Shown one piece after another: positions 11,238 through 25,728 of a stretch of 64,000 nucleotides of DNA; position 1 is the stretch's first letter; every line of letters begins with the position of its first letter. The notes below the pieces were generated by a model that made no database searches, was not told the DNA's origin, and saw only the letters and a list, made by a program, of their open reading frames with translations. The position numbers and the translations under genes are program-made. This DNA is from Adiantum capillus-veneris (Eukaryota > Streptophyta > Polypodiopsida > Polypodiales > Pteridaceae): NCBI GenBank assembly GCA_014529385.2, contig CM043944.1:81834384-81898383 (forward strand), written 5' to 3'.

Positions 11238-11671
11238 GTATATGAAATACTCTTCACAGTCGCGTTACCGACCAAGTATTTCATATACTTAATACTTAAA
11301 AAATTAACTGCACATACACATACAAATTATATAACGTTTGTACGGCCGGGTTAACGACCTAAACGCCACATTTATGCAAAAACAGATGCTTCTAACAAAC
11401 GACACTCTATTAGCCGCGTTACCGATCGAGTGTCGCCTGAATATAAGGAAAAGCAATTGCCTGCATACGAACATCATATAGTCGCGTTACGACCGATGCA
11501 CATATGTTTTTTGGGAAAGGGGAAGGGAAGTTGACTTACCATAAGGATACTAGATTCGTCGCATTACCGACATAGTACCCAGATAGTAAGCCAATACTTA
11601 CCATAAGGACACCATCTTCCCCGCGTCATACAGGTGATGTCCCCCGTGATAAGCATTGTTCTGTAGAACAG
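11229..11671. repeat. Array of about six stem-loops with a shared loop core
   Basis: Six cores close to GTCGCGTTACCGAC recur at about 11259, 11342, 11411, 11480, 11557 and 11609, each between inverted repeats of unrelated sequence. Stem 1 is a perfect 14-bp pair (11238-11251 with 11275-11288, GTATATGAAATACT). Stem 3 is a perfect 8-bp pair (11400-11407 with 11428-11435, CGACACTC). Stem 5 spans 18 bp with a few mismatches (11535-11552 with 11573-11590). Stem 6 pairs a CTTACCATAAGGACACC arm with a TGATGTCC-x4-GTGATAAG arm. Stems 2 and 4 are short. Cores 5 and 6 share the left arm ACTTACCATAAGGA. Function unknown. Confidence 0.7.
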
Positions 11672-11759
11672 CTTACACACACACTCCCATTGTGTGGTAA
11701 GGTACCTTATTACTGTTGCGCACTACGACAAGCACCACCATAGACATATTTGCACACGT

Positions 11760-14164
<2,405 letters not shown>

Positions 14165-14186
14165 TCATTACCCAGCCCCCTCGTCG
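14165..14186 (-). other. Polypurine tract of element X
   Basis: On the minus strand a CGACGAGGGGGCTGGG tract precedes the LTR; the same arrangement is seen at 56905-56926. Confidence 0.75.
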
Positions 14187-14978
14187 AACATTTATGTTCG
14201 ACCAAAAGTATATTTACAAAACTTTAGAAGCTGGCACACCAAATTGACAATTCAAAGCACTTGCAAAACCACAACACTATGTACAGGCTATGTACAAAAG
14301 CTTTACCCTTTTTGCGTACTGCATACTATAGGTGGGTTGCCAACCCCCCTTGACTACAATTTGATGCACCTCAGGCACTAGACTTCTTTCAAAATATAGT
14401 TTGAGCCGCACCTCATTCACCTTGTGCCTAAGAAGCTTACTAGTTGAGGTCCCGTTTGGAAAGGCATTCTACACTTTATACAGACCCATCTACTTCTTCC
14501 TCAACTTCTTTTGGAACGTGAAATCCAAGTAACTCTCATACTTCATGACCATGTCTCCCTCCTCTAGCTTCTTGTCCGACAAATTCTGTTTGAACTTGGC
14601 AGTACGCTTCTCCCTCTGCTTTACATAGTAGTCCGATGTTGCTTCCCTGTCCATTTGCAAAGCCTCCAGACTGGCTATCCAATCCTGTAGAACCTCCTGT
14701 TGAGTGGCATTGACACGCCACATATCTTTCAAAGCAGCTAATTGTGCATGCATTGTCAATACAGCCTCCTTGCCATGGACTAGCTCGAATGGAGTGAAAT
14801 TTGTAGCCACTTTGTAGGACATCCCGTACGCCCACCGACACTTCTCTAGATTTGTTTCCCACTCAGTCACCTGCTTATACACATACTTTGTCAAAACCTC
14901 TGGTAACAGGTTGTTAGCTATCAACACAAAAAACCTGCACACAACTTTGTGCAAGCGAAGACCAAATCCATCACCAAG
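14187..14978 (-). pseudogene. pol: Element X pol tail: end of integrase core and integrase C-terminus
   Basis: A frame from about 14954 to 14490 shows the end of a Ty3 integrase: WAYGMSYKVATNFTPFELVHG followed by KEAVL, a coiled linker, then EEGDMVMKYESYLD, which parallels EGDLVLRYDNRLDN of the Tat/Athila-like element near 50.1 kb. Past a stop, shifted frames continue toward SKLLRHKVNEVRLK and end before the polypurine tract. The catalytic Asp residues and everything upstream (gag, protease, reverse transcriptase) are missing: at about 14979 the sequence jumps into a partial X LTR. I infer one large internal deletion. Confidence 0.8.
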
Positions 14979-14979
14979 G

Positions 14980-15041
14980 TAAGTCCCGCTTTAATTGGTC
15001 TTTGAATACCCCTTGATGAGCCCTATTCAGTTGCCTCGGAT

Positions 15042-15137
<96 letters not shown>

Positions 15138-15543
15138 ACTTTCTCTCACAAGAACCACTTGGGGGGCACTAGCGAGATTGCTAGTGCACCCTCCCTTGGC
15201 TTCATTTAAAAAGATGGGCCCCTATCGGGCCGTGGGACCTCGTGCCATCACTAGGATGCCACATCATCTCACGATCGCCCACTCAGAGCCACCGGCCACC
15301 GTCGTGCACCGTCGACATGCGCACGTCTTAGCCAAAACCATCGTCGTGCGCCCGACGGGCCACATCCCCCGCCAACATAGTGCCTAGAATCAAGGAGACC
15401 CATCGCCAAGAGCCACGAGATGGGGAGCTCTCTCTCCCTCAATACACTCCACAATACACTCCACAACAGGCTACAGTTTTGCTTATATGTCCCAAGGTTC
15501 TAGCCCCTATTAATGCATGTGGGCTCATCTGAGTGCCACATGG
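14980..15543 (-). repeat. Element X 5' LTR, left fragment
   Basis: Matches 12655-13302 of the complete X LTR, including the CT tract and the segment TAGTGCACCCTCCCTTGGCT. Similarity stops abruptly at 15543 and resumes at 28497 with the next LTR bases, so this LTR is split by about 13 kb. Confidence 0.75.
15045..15133. repeat. (CT)n microsatellite in the split X LTR
   Basis: About 88 bp of almost uninterrupted CT. Confidence 0.95.
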
Positions 15544-15659
15544 AAACTTGTCATAAAATATAATATCTAACTTTACCCAATGATTTTCTCATATTAAATT
15601 GATCATTTAATATGAGAAGATAAAAGGGGAACAAGAGTTAGGATATAGATATGTGCTTC
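15544..15659. other. Left flank of the insert that splits the X LTR, with a 14-bp perfect hairpin
   Basis: Unclassified A/T-rich DNA. TTCTCATATTAAAT (15586-15599) is the exact reverse complement of 15605-15618 across a 5-base loop. The last five bases, GCTTC, are the left target copy of the LARD element. Confidence 0.7.
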
Positions 15660-16140
15660 TGTTATAGAATTGATATTTTATTATTTATTGCAGCTGACAG
15701 GTAGAAAAGACTAGACCCAGCTTGGCCTATGCGATATGTATATCATGTATATTTTATTATTCAAGTGCTCTTTTATGAGCTTTGGCCATTTATGACGGGC
15801 CGGCCAGTTTGTAACCAATTTGACCATTCAAGAAATCTATATAACAAATACGTGCAAGAGGGAAATGGTCACTCTTGCACGGGGGGAGATTGTACCCAGT
15901 GCTTGTGTCTTCTTCTCTCCTCTCCTCTCTTCTCTCTCGCCATGCCGGCGTAGAACTCCACTCTAGGAGGTGCGCCTGCACGCTTTCTTTCTCTGTCTCC
16001 TGCTCTCTATCTCTCTCTTATCGCGTACGGCTTGGAGTATGTGCAAAGATGGATGCCAGGTATACAATTTTGCTTGTTTATGCTTGCAGTGTACTATTCT
16101 TGGGTATTTTTGCAAGCCTTCCGCGCTCCCGTCTGTAGCA
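15660..16140 (+). repeat. 5' LTR of the LARD element
   Basis: 481 bp, TG...CA, with CT-rich sequence in its 3' third. The partner at 26354-26835 differs by only a handful of visible substitutions, so insertion is fairly recent. Confidence 0.93.
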
Positions 16141-16141
16141 G

Positions 16142-16153
16142 TGGTATCAGAGC
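16142..16153 (+). other. Primer binding site of the LARD element
   Basis: TGGTATCAGAGC one base after the LTR; initiator tRNA-Met type. Confidence 0.93.
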
Positions 16154-16806
16154 ATAGGTAACGCCCTTGGTAACAAGCAGTCATCCAAGACCTCAATTTG
16201 GTATCCAAGAAAGGTGCACAATTTGCTTCCTGGAAATGTAGATCTTTGCAGTCAAGTACCACAGATAAGTGCAATTATACAACTCTAATTAGCTTCATGC
16301 GATTTTATCTTGATTGACATGTTTTAGGAAAAATCTTTGAAATTTTTGGGGAGTGCAAGGGAGCCCGATATGATCATGGCAAAATAGGAAATAGGATTTT
16401 CTCGTATGTAACGCTAAAAGAAGCAGAAGAAGTCTGTGTAGTTTGGAAAACAGAGGTGTCTGTGTACAAATCTTGAAGTGGAAGAGAGGAAGTTGATGAG
16501 GCAATGATTGTGCCCATCATCGATCATTGAAACTAATCATTGGAGCTAGATCTGAGTTTTTCTTTTTTTCTTTTGAATTGGTGGAGTCTGCAAAGAAGTC
16601 TCGAATGAGGTAAAGTTTTGGAAAGAGAGCATTCTCTATGTATGGAAGTTTTGCACAAGGGAAGCAAGGATCAGCTGGCCCGATCTCGATTCCATCAAGC
16701 CATGAAGGCACCATCTTTTTCGGGCTAATTCAGTGCTATAAACTGTTCGGGGGCTGATTCATGGCATGGCCATAACAGAAAGAGGCTCAATAGGTGGATA
16801 TCCAAG

Positions 16807-16844
<38 letters not shown>

Positions 16845-17408
16845 CCCACAATGCTAAATTCGAGGCTGATTTTGAGTTGATTTAGCACAGGTAAAGAGCA
16901 TTGCACGACAGGTGGATCAAGAGATCTCTGAGCTATAAAAGGCATAGCTTGAAGAGGAAAGGTAGAGAAGCGCCCTGGTGCAGAGCACCAAAGAGAATGA
17001 CGGGCTGATCCATTTGCATGATTGTTGCCTGATCTGGTGAAGCTACCAGAGGTAGCGTGAGGCTCCATAGTGCACACACACCCTACAAGGCGCCCCCTCT
17101 CCAGCACAGCACCTCTCGACCCTTTCAACAGAGAGCTCAAATGCTACACAGAGCCAGCGAAATCAGCCTGGCTCCTTTTCCTTACCTAACAACCACATGC
17201 ACACCCTTTCGATTGCATGGTATGCGTGCCAACCATAACGTACGTTATCAGTTTCATCTACTTGCATGCGCACTGCACTTTTTAGCATGCGCAAATTTGC
17301 AACCTCGACCCTTTTTTTTGTTGCATTGCTTTCACGACCACCTCATGCTGCAGCAGCAACGAGTGGCTATCTCTCTCCCCCTATAGTAGAGCATATTGGC
17401 GCAAGTCT

Positions 17409-17517
<109 letters not shown>

Positions 17518-18357
17518 GCAACCACTCGAAGCCGCCATGCAGTGCGCCGCTGTGTAGAACGTAAGGTCTGTGAGTAGTTGTATTCGAACACACTGCAGTC
17601 CTCTACAACGGGTAGCATGCAGAGTACCCACTCTCTCTCTCTCTAGGTTTCCACCTGCCAGCAACTGTCCACTCTCCCACCACGCAATGAATATCGTTCG
17701 CCTTGAGCCAATGGACAAACTCGCTTGCAACCACTCGATTGCAGCACTCTCAGTTTGCATGGCTGTTCATGCAGCCCACTATGACGTAGTGGCCCCACCT
17801 TTTCACCCTCTCGGACTTACCAATCTCCCACACAAATTGTGGCACTACGGCCTGCAAGCAGCTCATTATCACACTCGTGCGATATCGCTTTATTTATTTT
17901 TACCTACCTCGAGGTGCAAACTCCAACTCCGTCTCGACTTCCTCATCTATGAATATGGCTGCCGCTGCAGATTTTAACATAGGGGCAAGAATTCAGTCAC
18001 GAACATCAACGTCACACCTCTATTGTTTCCGATCACAAGCTGCAAAATAGTCTCTATTCCTTCTCTCGCCCTCCCTCTCTCCACGCACACCTTAGCCCAC
18101 GGAGTGGGTCTATGTAGCAACAGCAATGAAATTCAGGACCCCCAGCCTTTTAAATGTCCTCCCGACCGGTTCCCCCTTCTGATTGAAGCTCCCTTGCTCT
18201 GGTGCAGCTCCCCTCTTCTGCAGTGCCGTGCTCTCCGTTTGTCGCGGGCTCATTTAACTTTCTCTAGTCTTCCCCCAACTATCTACAGAAGTGGACTTTG
18301 GCGAAGCTCTGCAAAGCCGTGGCCATCCTTTCACAGACAATGCCCGATGCCAACCAT

Positions 18358-19450
18358 TAAGTTCAATTTACCTCTACTTCATTTTATTTTGTACCCAAAC
18401 ATTGTATTAAATCCATAAAGATTCTATCTGTTTGGTCCCGTAACCCTTTGGAAGACGAGGAATATACAATTTCATTTCATTTCGCTCTCTCCCTTCCCCC
18501 TCCCAGTATGTCTAATTACAGAAACGGGCATCGGCGAAGCTCTTCAACAACCTGTGGAATACTTTCTCCGACAACTCCTGTTGCCTAGCATCCTTCGGCA
18601 TTAACGACGGTGCTCATGTTGATTTTAGGCTTTTAGGTTTGGTTTCACAATTTACTTCATTCTAATTTTGTACCCAGACATTGTAATTCGATCCACCGAG
18701 ATTTTATCATTTTTATATCATCTATAATTTGGGCTTTGAAGGTGTGGGACGCTGGGCAGAATTAATTCCCTTCCATTAGCTCTTTAGTTCACACTGTTGA
18801 GATCCTTTCTACAGGCATTGCTGAAACTTTTGATGGCGCCATTCAGCTAATGCACTCAGAGTTTCAACTGCCTACCCCAGTGGTTCCCACTCGGGAAAAC
18901 TACTTCTTGAGATATTCGAAGCGCCTAGACCATCTATGGGTTGTTGTAGATGTCTCGATCGATAGTCTATGTAGAAACCTGCCCCTTTCATTGTTACGGT
19001 GCAGAGGGCGCCCTTCTGGCTGTGTTATTAAGGAGATGCCCAGTGGATATTCCAAGGTCCCTTGGGTGGAGCATGTGGAAGCTGAGTCTAGAGGGGTTCA
19101 CAATTTGTACCAATCATTTGTAAATTGCGTTATGATTTGGTGCTCAATGGTGGCTATGCACATTGCAAAGGAAGTGTGAGAGAATTGCAAGTGTCTTAGT
19201 AAATAATGTACCAGTTGGAGATATGAATGGTAGTTCCACTCTCCCTTACATGACAGTCTAGTTATCTTGTGTGCTGCAATAGGAGAGTGGGTGGTTTGTG
19301 TTGGTGGTATGAGTTAATAATAAACCCTAAACCCTAAATATAATGATTTCAGCCTTAGACTTTAGGCTTTTAGTAGTCTTTTCCTTTACTTCATTTTAAT
19401 TTTGTACCCATATTTTGGATTAGATCCACCCGGATTGTGTCCGTTTGATC
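18358..19450. repeat. Three diverged copies of an 80-90 bp segment
   Basis: Copies start near 18358, 18630 and 19362. Each reads CTTCATT-TAATTTTGTACCC, a short variable part, then GATCCA and a T-rich tail with GTTTGATC or TTTTATC. Upstream of the first two, GGCGAAGCTCT occurs. They suggest old internal duplication within the LARD body. Confidence 0.5.
19322..19338 (+). repeat. Short interstitial telomere-like motif
   Basis: AAACCCTAAACCCTAAA, two plant telomere units. It is too short to mark a telomere; it also matches the plant telo-box used in some promoters. Confidence 0.6.
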
Positions 19451-20787
19451 TTATTATTCTAAATGTCTAATCTCTACTCTCACACAGTCAAACATCTCCC
19501 TCTGTGAATGTCTCTCCTCGCGTTGCCCCACTCTAGCATAAACAACCCGAGGACTCTCATAACTCTAATCAGTGGTCTCACTCACTAAATAGACAGTGCA
19601 AGCGGCTTCATATCTCATAGTATACTGGACGATGACATATGTGATGTAGCTTTATTTTTGTCTCTGTACCCTAGCCTCTACTTGTATATCCCCCCTCCAA
19701 TTACATTGACGATATTATGCCCCATCGACGATTACAATGTGACTAGATGATAATGATTGCACAAATTTGACTAGAAGCACACTGAGGGATATTGAGGAAA
19801 TATGGTACAAATTTGCGGTGGTTAACAATACTAATTAAGGTAAAAAGTATTTGGAACACAACTACGAAATGATATGCTGGAGACGACCACAATCAAGCTT
19901 CATAAAGTGATCATAAGACCTAGGTTTATATAACTCTAATATCTTCAAATAGATTCCATCGCACTATTTGCAGGGATTTTATTTTACTTATAATCTGTGG
20001 ATTTTTATGGCATGATTTGCATGATCTTTTTTCGGTACGTAGCACAATATTTTAAATCCTTTGCGATACCTAGCAATGTTGTTAGCATTTTATTTTCAGT
20101 TGGTTAATATTTTTAATTAGCATAAGCTAGTACAAAATGTTCTATGCTCATACTCCTACTGTCAGCTTGCTCGGTGACCACTTTTTCCAAATTCATCTAA
20201 TTCCGGCTAGGCTATATTGCATGCTCTTTCTGAAATTCCTTGTATCGATCAACATTATCAAATGTCATGCATTCTTAATTGGTGACTTACAATTGGTTGC
20301 ACTTTTAAAATTTTGAAGATTCTCTAGGTTTCCTCCTCTGCAAATGGCACATTGTTATATTTTACTAGTTGCTATACAATAGCACTCCTCCACACAGTTA
20401 CCTTTATTTCGTTTACCACACTTTCAAGGAAATAAAAGTAGTTATCTTGATTGACCTTACTTAAAAGGTTTTTATCGTGATCTTCACTTGTTTTTGTTAC
20501 ATTTCTCTAACTCATTTAAGGATTCACAAAAACCTATGCATACCATAATGCGAGGACGTCAGATAAGTAATCTCTTTACTTTATTTTGCAACTCATTTTT
20601 ACAGTTTTCGTACTAATCTCCTAACCATATTTTATCCGATTTTATGATTCCCTCTTACACTGGTAAGGTCATGCCCTCTAATTGTATTGAATGAATTTTT
20701 TGTTGAGATGATTTGTCAGTAAGCTATGCAGCTACTCATGCGAGCTAAGGTGCTCTGGATGGTGAACAATAGTTTGTAAGTACCCTC

Positions 20788-20979
20788 TGAAGGAGTACGA
20801 GCGGAAGTGCGACGCGAGAGAGAGTGCGAGAAGAAGAGCACGACGATATGGTGAACTCGCTCTACTGTAATGTGTAGAGCATAGTGAGTTCTTATTAGGT
20901 TTTTACAAAAGAATATGTGTACATACCTGGCGGCTCGCCCACTTACCTGGGCGACCACATTGGGCTTTATACCCCAACA
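20788..20979 (-). repeat. 3' LTR of the minus-strand copia element
   Basis: 192 bp; on the minus strand it begins TGTTGGGG and ends CTTCA. It is adjacent to the purine tract AAGTGGGAGGT (20980-20990). Confidence 0.93.
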
Positions 20980-21068
20980 ACCTCCCACTTAAAGTCCAAT
21001 GTGGTACTCTAAGTGTGAGAGAAGCTACTATACAAGCTAATATACAAGAGATGTAGAGAAGTGATGTA

Positions 21069-24000
21069 CTACCCTACACCTAACTGCTTGCGAAAATGTG
21101 CAAAGCTCTCTGAGGGAAGTCCTTTTGTAAGTAGATCAGCAGGATTTTCTGTGGTGTGAACTTTGACAAGCTGAAGTTGCTTATCCTCGAGCATTTCCCT
21201 GATGAAATGATACTTCACATCCACATGCTTTGTCTTTGAGTGATAAACTGGGTTGCAAGCCAATTGTATAGCACTTTGACTATCACAATATAACACAGGA
21301 ATCTCTTCTTTGATTCCCAAATCTGTTACTAGTCGATTAAGCCAAATTGATTCTTTGCATGCCTCTGATGTTGCAACATATTCAGCCTCTGTAGTAGACT
21401 GAGTAACACAATCTTGTAATCTAGAACGCCATGATACTGCTCCACCAGCCAATGTAAAGACATACCCTGACGTAGACCTTCGGTTGTCTAAGTCGCCTGC
21501 ATAATCTGAGTCTGTAAAACCCTTTACACTTAGCTCCTGACTCCCATACCATATACGCATACTCTTTGTAGCTTTCAGGTATCTCAATATTCCTTTCACT
21601 GCCTCCCAATGTTTCTTGCCTGGGTTTGACATGTATCGACTTACTACTCCCAGTGCAAATGCAATGTCTGGGCGAGTAGCAATCATTGCATACATCAAAC
21701 TACCCACTGCAGACGCATATGGAATCTTATCCATTTCAGCATGTTCTTCCTCAGACACAGGACAATCTTGTTTTCTAAGTTTCACATATGGTGGCAATGG
21801 AACACTCAGTGCCTTTCCCTTCTCCATATTGAAACGTTGCAAAACCTTGTCAATATACTCTGTTTGAGATAACCAAATCAACTTCTTTGATCTGTCTCTC
21901 TCAATGCGCATACCAAGTATATGCCTTGCCTCACCCATGTCTTTCATGTCAAACGATTTTGCCATCTTTGACTTCAAAGCTGATATTTCTTCCAAGTGCT
22001 TGCCAGCAATCAACATGTCATCCACATACAAAATAAGGATCAGCCAACTACCATCCTTAGCCTTCTTTGTATATAGACAGTGATCGAACTCACTACGTTT
22101 GTAGCCTTGAGAAAGCATAAACTTGTGGAATTTATGGTACCATGCCCTCGGTGATTGTTTTAAGCCATAAAGACTCTTTAACAATTGGCATACCCAATCT
22201 TCCTTGCCTTTCTCAACAAACCCTTCTGGCTGCTGCATGTAAATTTCCACATCTAAATCACCATGCAAGAACGTTGTCTTGACATCCATTTGGTGCAACA
22301 CCAAATCTACTATGGCAACCAATGCAAGAAAGCATCTCAATGTAGTCATCTTGACCACCGGAGAGAAGACTTCATCAAAGTCAATGCCTTGTTCTTGCTT
22401 AAAGCCCTTGGCAACAAGCCTTGCTTTGTACTTTGGCTGACTATCATGAGCGGTGATCTTATACCTGTAAACCCATTTACAAGGTAGAGCCTTTTTGCCA
22501 TGTGGTAATTTAACTAGATTCCATGTCTTGTTTTTATGCAGAGCTGTCATCTCTGATTGCATGGTCAATTGCCAATTCCCGGAGTCCTTCATTTGCAATG
22601 CTTCCTTGTAACATGAAGGCTCATTGCAATCAGTCAACATGACATAGTTCATAGATGGAACAAACCTATCAGGAGGTCGCGTGACACGTCCAAATCTACG
22701 CACAATAGGTGGCTCAGGCTCAGCCACAACCTATGGTTCCACTCTATCCTGTCCTTGCTCCTCTTGAGCCCTGACATTTTGTCTTGCACGTGCAGGTCCA
22801 TCTTCTTGGAAGACAACTCTTCTAATCTCCTCAACCCTCTCTGGTTTAGAATAATATTTGGATTCATTTAAGTGAACATGATTGCTGCGGACAACCTTTC
22901 TGGATTTGGGATCCCAAAGTCTGTACCCCATCTCACCAGAATTACCATAGCCTAGAAAGATGCACTTTCTACTCTTTGGCTCAAGTTTGTTCCTAAATTC
23001 CTTTGGAACGTGAGTATATGCCTCACAGCCAAAGACTCTGAGATGCTTGTATGAGGGCATTTTGCCTGACCATACCATCTCTGGCACTACATCCTTCTGC
23101 AATACCTTGCTAGGAGATCTATTTACAAGATGAACAGCTGTTGATACAGCTTCAGCCCAAAACCCTTTTGGCAGCTGTGCATTAGACAACATACTTCTGA
23201 CCTTCTCTTGTATGGTCCTATTCATCCTCTCAGCAACACCATTTTGAGGAGGATTTTAAGGAGCATTAAGTTCACGTTTTATACCTTTTGACTCACAAAA
23301 GTCCTGAAAGGCCTTTGAAACATACTCTCCACCATTGTCAGTGCGTAAGCATTTAAGCTTCTTGCCACTCTGATTCTCCACAAGTGTCACAAACGTTTTG
23401 AAAACACTAAACAGTTCATCCTTGTGCTTGAGAAAGTAAACCCATACTTTCCTCGAGTAATCATCTATAAATGTCATAAAGTAAGAAGCTCCCCCTAGAG
23501 ATAGGTTAGGCATAGGTCCACACAAATCACTATGAACAAGTGTCAACTGTGTATCTCTTCTACTACTTCTATGCTTATGTGGCTGCTGTGTTTGCTTACC
23601 ATACAAACAATGTTCACAGAATTCAAAATCATTAAATGAAAAGCAAGGCAAATAACCAGAACGAGACAAGATTTCCATTCCCTTCTTGGACATATGTCCT
23701 AATCGGCTATGCCACAAAACGTTGTCCTTCCCCTGACAACTAAGGCTGTTCCTTTGCCTTTGTCCATTGTCTTTCTATTGGTTTCTTCAGTAAGCAGACT
23801 TCCTTCTACACCTGCTATGTTCAAACCATCTGGAGGTGCAGAATTACTCAAAGCTGTGCGAAAAGTGTCCCAACTTTCCGGCAATGTGATCAACAGGAAC
23901 ATAGCTCTAACAGGTTCATCAAACTTGACACCTTGAACTGACAACTGACTATAGATTGTGTTGAATTCATTCAGATGATTGGACATAGGTGTCCCTTCTT

Positions 24001-24346
24001 TCATCTTCAAGTCAACAAGCTTCTTAAGCCAGTATACCTGTGAAGCTGCACTCTGCTTCTCATAAATATCACTCAGCTTTAACCATGCTTGATAAGCCGA
24101 CATCTCGTCTGCTACATTTAAGTAAACGCTTTCTGCCAAAGTCAGCATAATGGTAGAAAGTGCCAATTCATCCATTTCGCTCCATTCATCTTCGTCCATA
24201 TCTTCTGGTTTTATCCCCTTGAGATTTATAGGTTTTATCTGCTTCTTTTGTACCAACACGTGTCAAATCTGCTTCTTCCACAATGGGAAATTGGTTCCAT
24301 CCAGCTTCTTGATATTGTAAAGAGCAGTGTCCTGTGATCCAGCCAT
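21069..24346 (-). pseudogene. Copia gag-pol with a 700-bp deletion and stops
   Basis: Gag starts at ATG 24344-24346 (MAGSQDTALYN); a TGA replaces a tryptophan codon near 24268. UBN2-type gag continues to about 23735, where GTALVVRGR is joined directly to the pre-integrase segment; the relative at 59.27-59.97 kb shows that a zinc knuckle and the DSGA protease have been lost. Then follow the pre-integrase HSRLGHMSKKG, integrase core (LVHSDLCGPM, LRTDNGGEY), a TAA at 23256-23258, the last integrase part, a TAG at 22731-22733, and an intact 552-codon reverse transcriptase/RNase H block with LYVDDMLIAG and YCDSQSAIQLA ending at 21069. Confidence 0.93.
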
Positions 24347-25431
24347 AGCTACGCTTCACAGTAGTTTACTTTCCTGGGAAAAATTCGGCAGAGTTTCTCC
24401 TGTAAACTGACCTCTGAACCAATATCAACCTGTCAAATGAACCAAGAAAGCTTCAGATTCTGCAGAAATTTCGGCAGAGTCTCCTTTGTAAAATGGCTCT
24501 GGTGTACTCAAAAAACAAACCAAAAACAGCTCAAAAAACCACTATCTCTCTAACACTGTAAGCTGTGGGTAAACCTGTCCTGCACCTGTACTGTCTCTCA
24601 CTGTCCTGTCACTGTCCTGTACGCATAGACTACGACAATGCCTCAATGGCAGTAAAGCAAAGATGCAATCCCAATTGTCTAACTCACAGTCAATACATCC
24701 TAGCTGCCTATCTAAGGGTGCTCGAGGGATCGCTCCAAGACCTGTATCACCGAAAGGATCTCAACATTCGAGAATCCCCCAGCTCAATAAAACCTCACTC
24801 GACCCTCAACAAAGGCTGCAGTAAATCTGACAGTACATAGACTTCCCACAAAGTCATAAATCTACAAATTTCCTACTGTATACTATAACCGTTGCGGCCG
24901 TTGTTTGTTGCGTGACTCACAGCCAGCAAACCCTCAACAGACATACATCATCTCTGACAATACATCCCATGTGGAAGTACCTGCAATGTCAGGATGAAAT
25001 CTGGAATATCAAGCAGCAAACACAAGCTACCTGATGAACTAGTGGATGTCGCCTACAGTCTTTGTGTAGATGCGCCCGTGTCGTATGTGACACGCCTCCA
25101 AGAACTGTGAGCCGTCCTTCGATGTGTAGACAGCCACAAATCAAAACTCTGGGAGTGTCGATATCCTTAGCACCTGCAGTCGTAGGCCGAAAACCCCAAA
25201 TTTGCAGAGTCAGATATGCACCCGTCGAGACCACGTAGTCGAAAATGGTCTGCGCAGACCTTTGTCGAAGCCGAACGGTGGCCGAGATGACCTCAGAATG
25301 AAATTCTGACAACACCAAGCCCTTCGAGCTTACCCACAAGATTTGGGGCCGTGTCTTCGCCTGTCGAATTTCACTCCAATCTGAGTTGGTGACTCTAGCC
25401 TCCTGTAGTGCTGCCCCGAGCCTCGATCTGA
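24347..25431 (-). other. Untranslated leader of the minus-strand copia element
   Basis: About 1.1 kb between primer site and gag, matching 57600-58646 of the inverted relative. No protein is recognised. Confidence 0.8.
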
Positions 25432-25443
25432 GCTCTGATACCA
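25432..25443 (-). other. Primer binding site of the minus-strand copia element
   Basis: Reads GCTCTGATACCA on the plus strand, the complement of TGGTATCAGAGC. Confidence 0.93.
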
Positions 25444-25445
25444 GT

Positions 25446-25637
25446 TGAAGCAGTACGAGCGGAAGTGCGACGCGAGAGAGAGTGCGAGAAGAAGAGCACG
25501 ACGATATGGTGAACTCGCTCTACTGTAATGTGTAGAGCATAGTGAGTTCTTATTAGGTTTTTACAAAAGAATATGTGTACATACCTGGCGGCTCGCCCAC
25601 TTACCTGGGCGACCACATTGGGCTTTATACCCCAACA
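25446..25637 (-). repeat. 5' LTR of the minus-strand copia element
   Basis: 192 bp, one visible difference from the 3' copy (sixth base on the plus strand, C here and G in the other). Confidence 0.93.
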
Positions 25638-25728
25638 CCCTCCTCCTCAATAATGCTCCAAATTAGTCTCATACATGTGAAAAATGTTATATTTTTATGC
25701 CTAGCCTAGTCCATTGGTCACAGACACA

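Larger units (their letters stand above)
20788..25637 (-). mobile_element. Ty1/copia element on the minus strand, target duplication CCCTC
   Basis: Two 192-bp LTRs (20788-20979 and 25446-25637) differ at a single visible position, and CCCTC flanks both sides (20783-20787 and 25638-25642). This is the youngest-looking insertion in the window and lies inside the LARD. The primer site is at 25432-25443 and the polypurine tract at 20980-20990. Compared with its relative at 57.4-63.7 kb it lacks about 700 bp spanning the zinc knuckle and protease, and it has several stops, so it cannot encode a full polyprotein. Confidence 0.95.

Noticed and set aside
19322-19338. Telomere repeat as evidence of a chromosome end
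   Set aside because: Only two units, inside a retrotransposon body.
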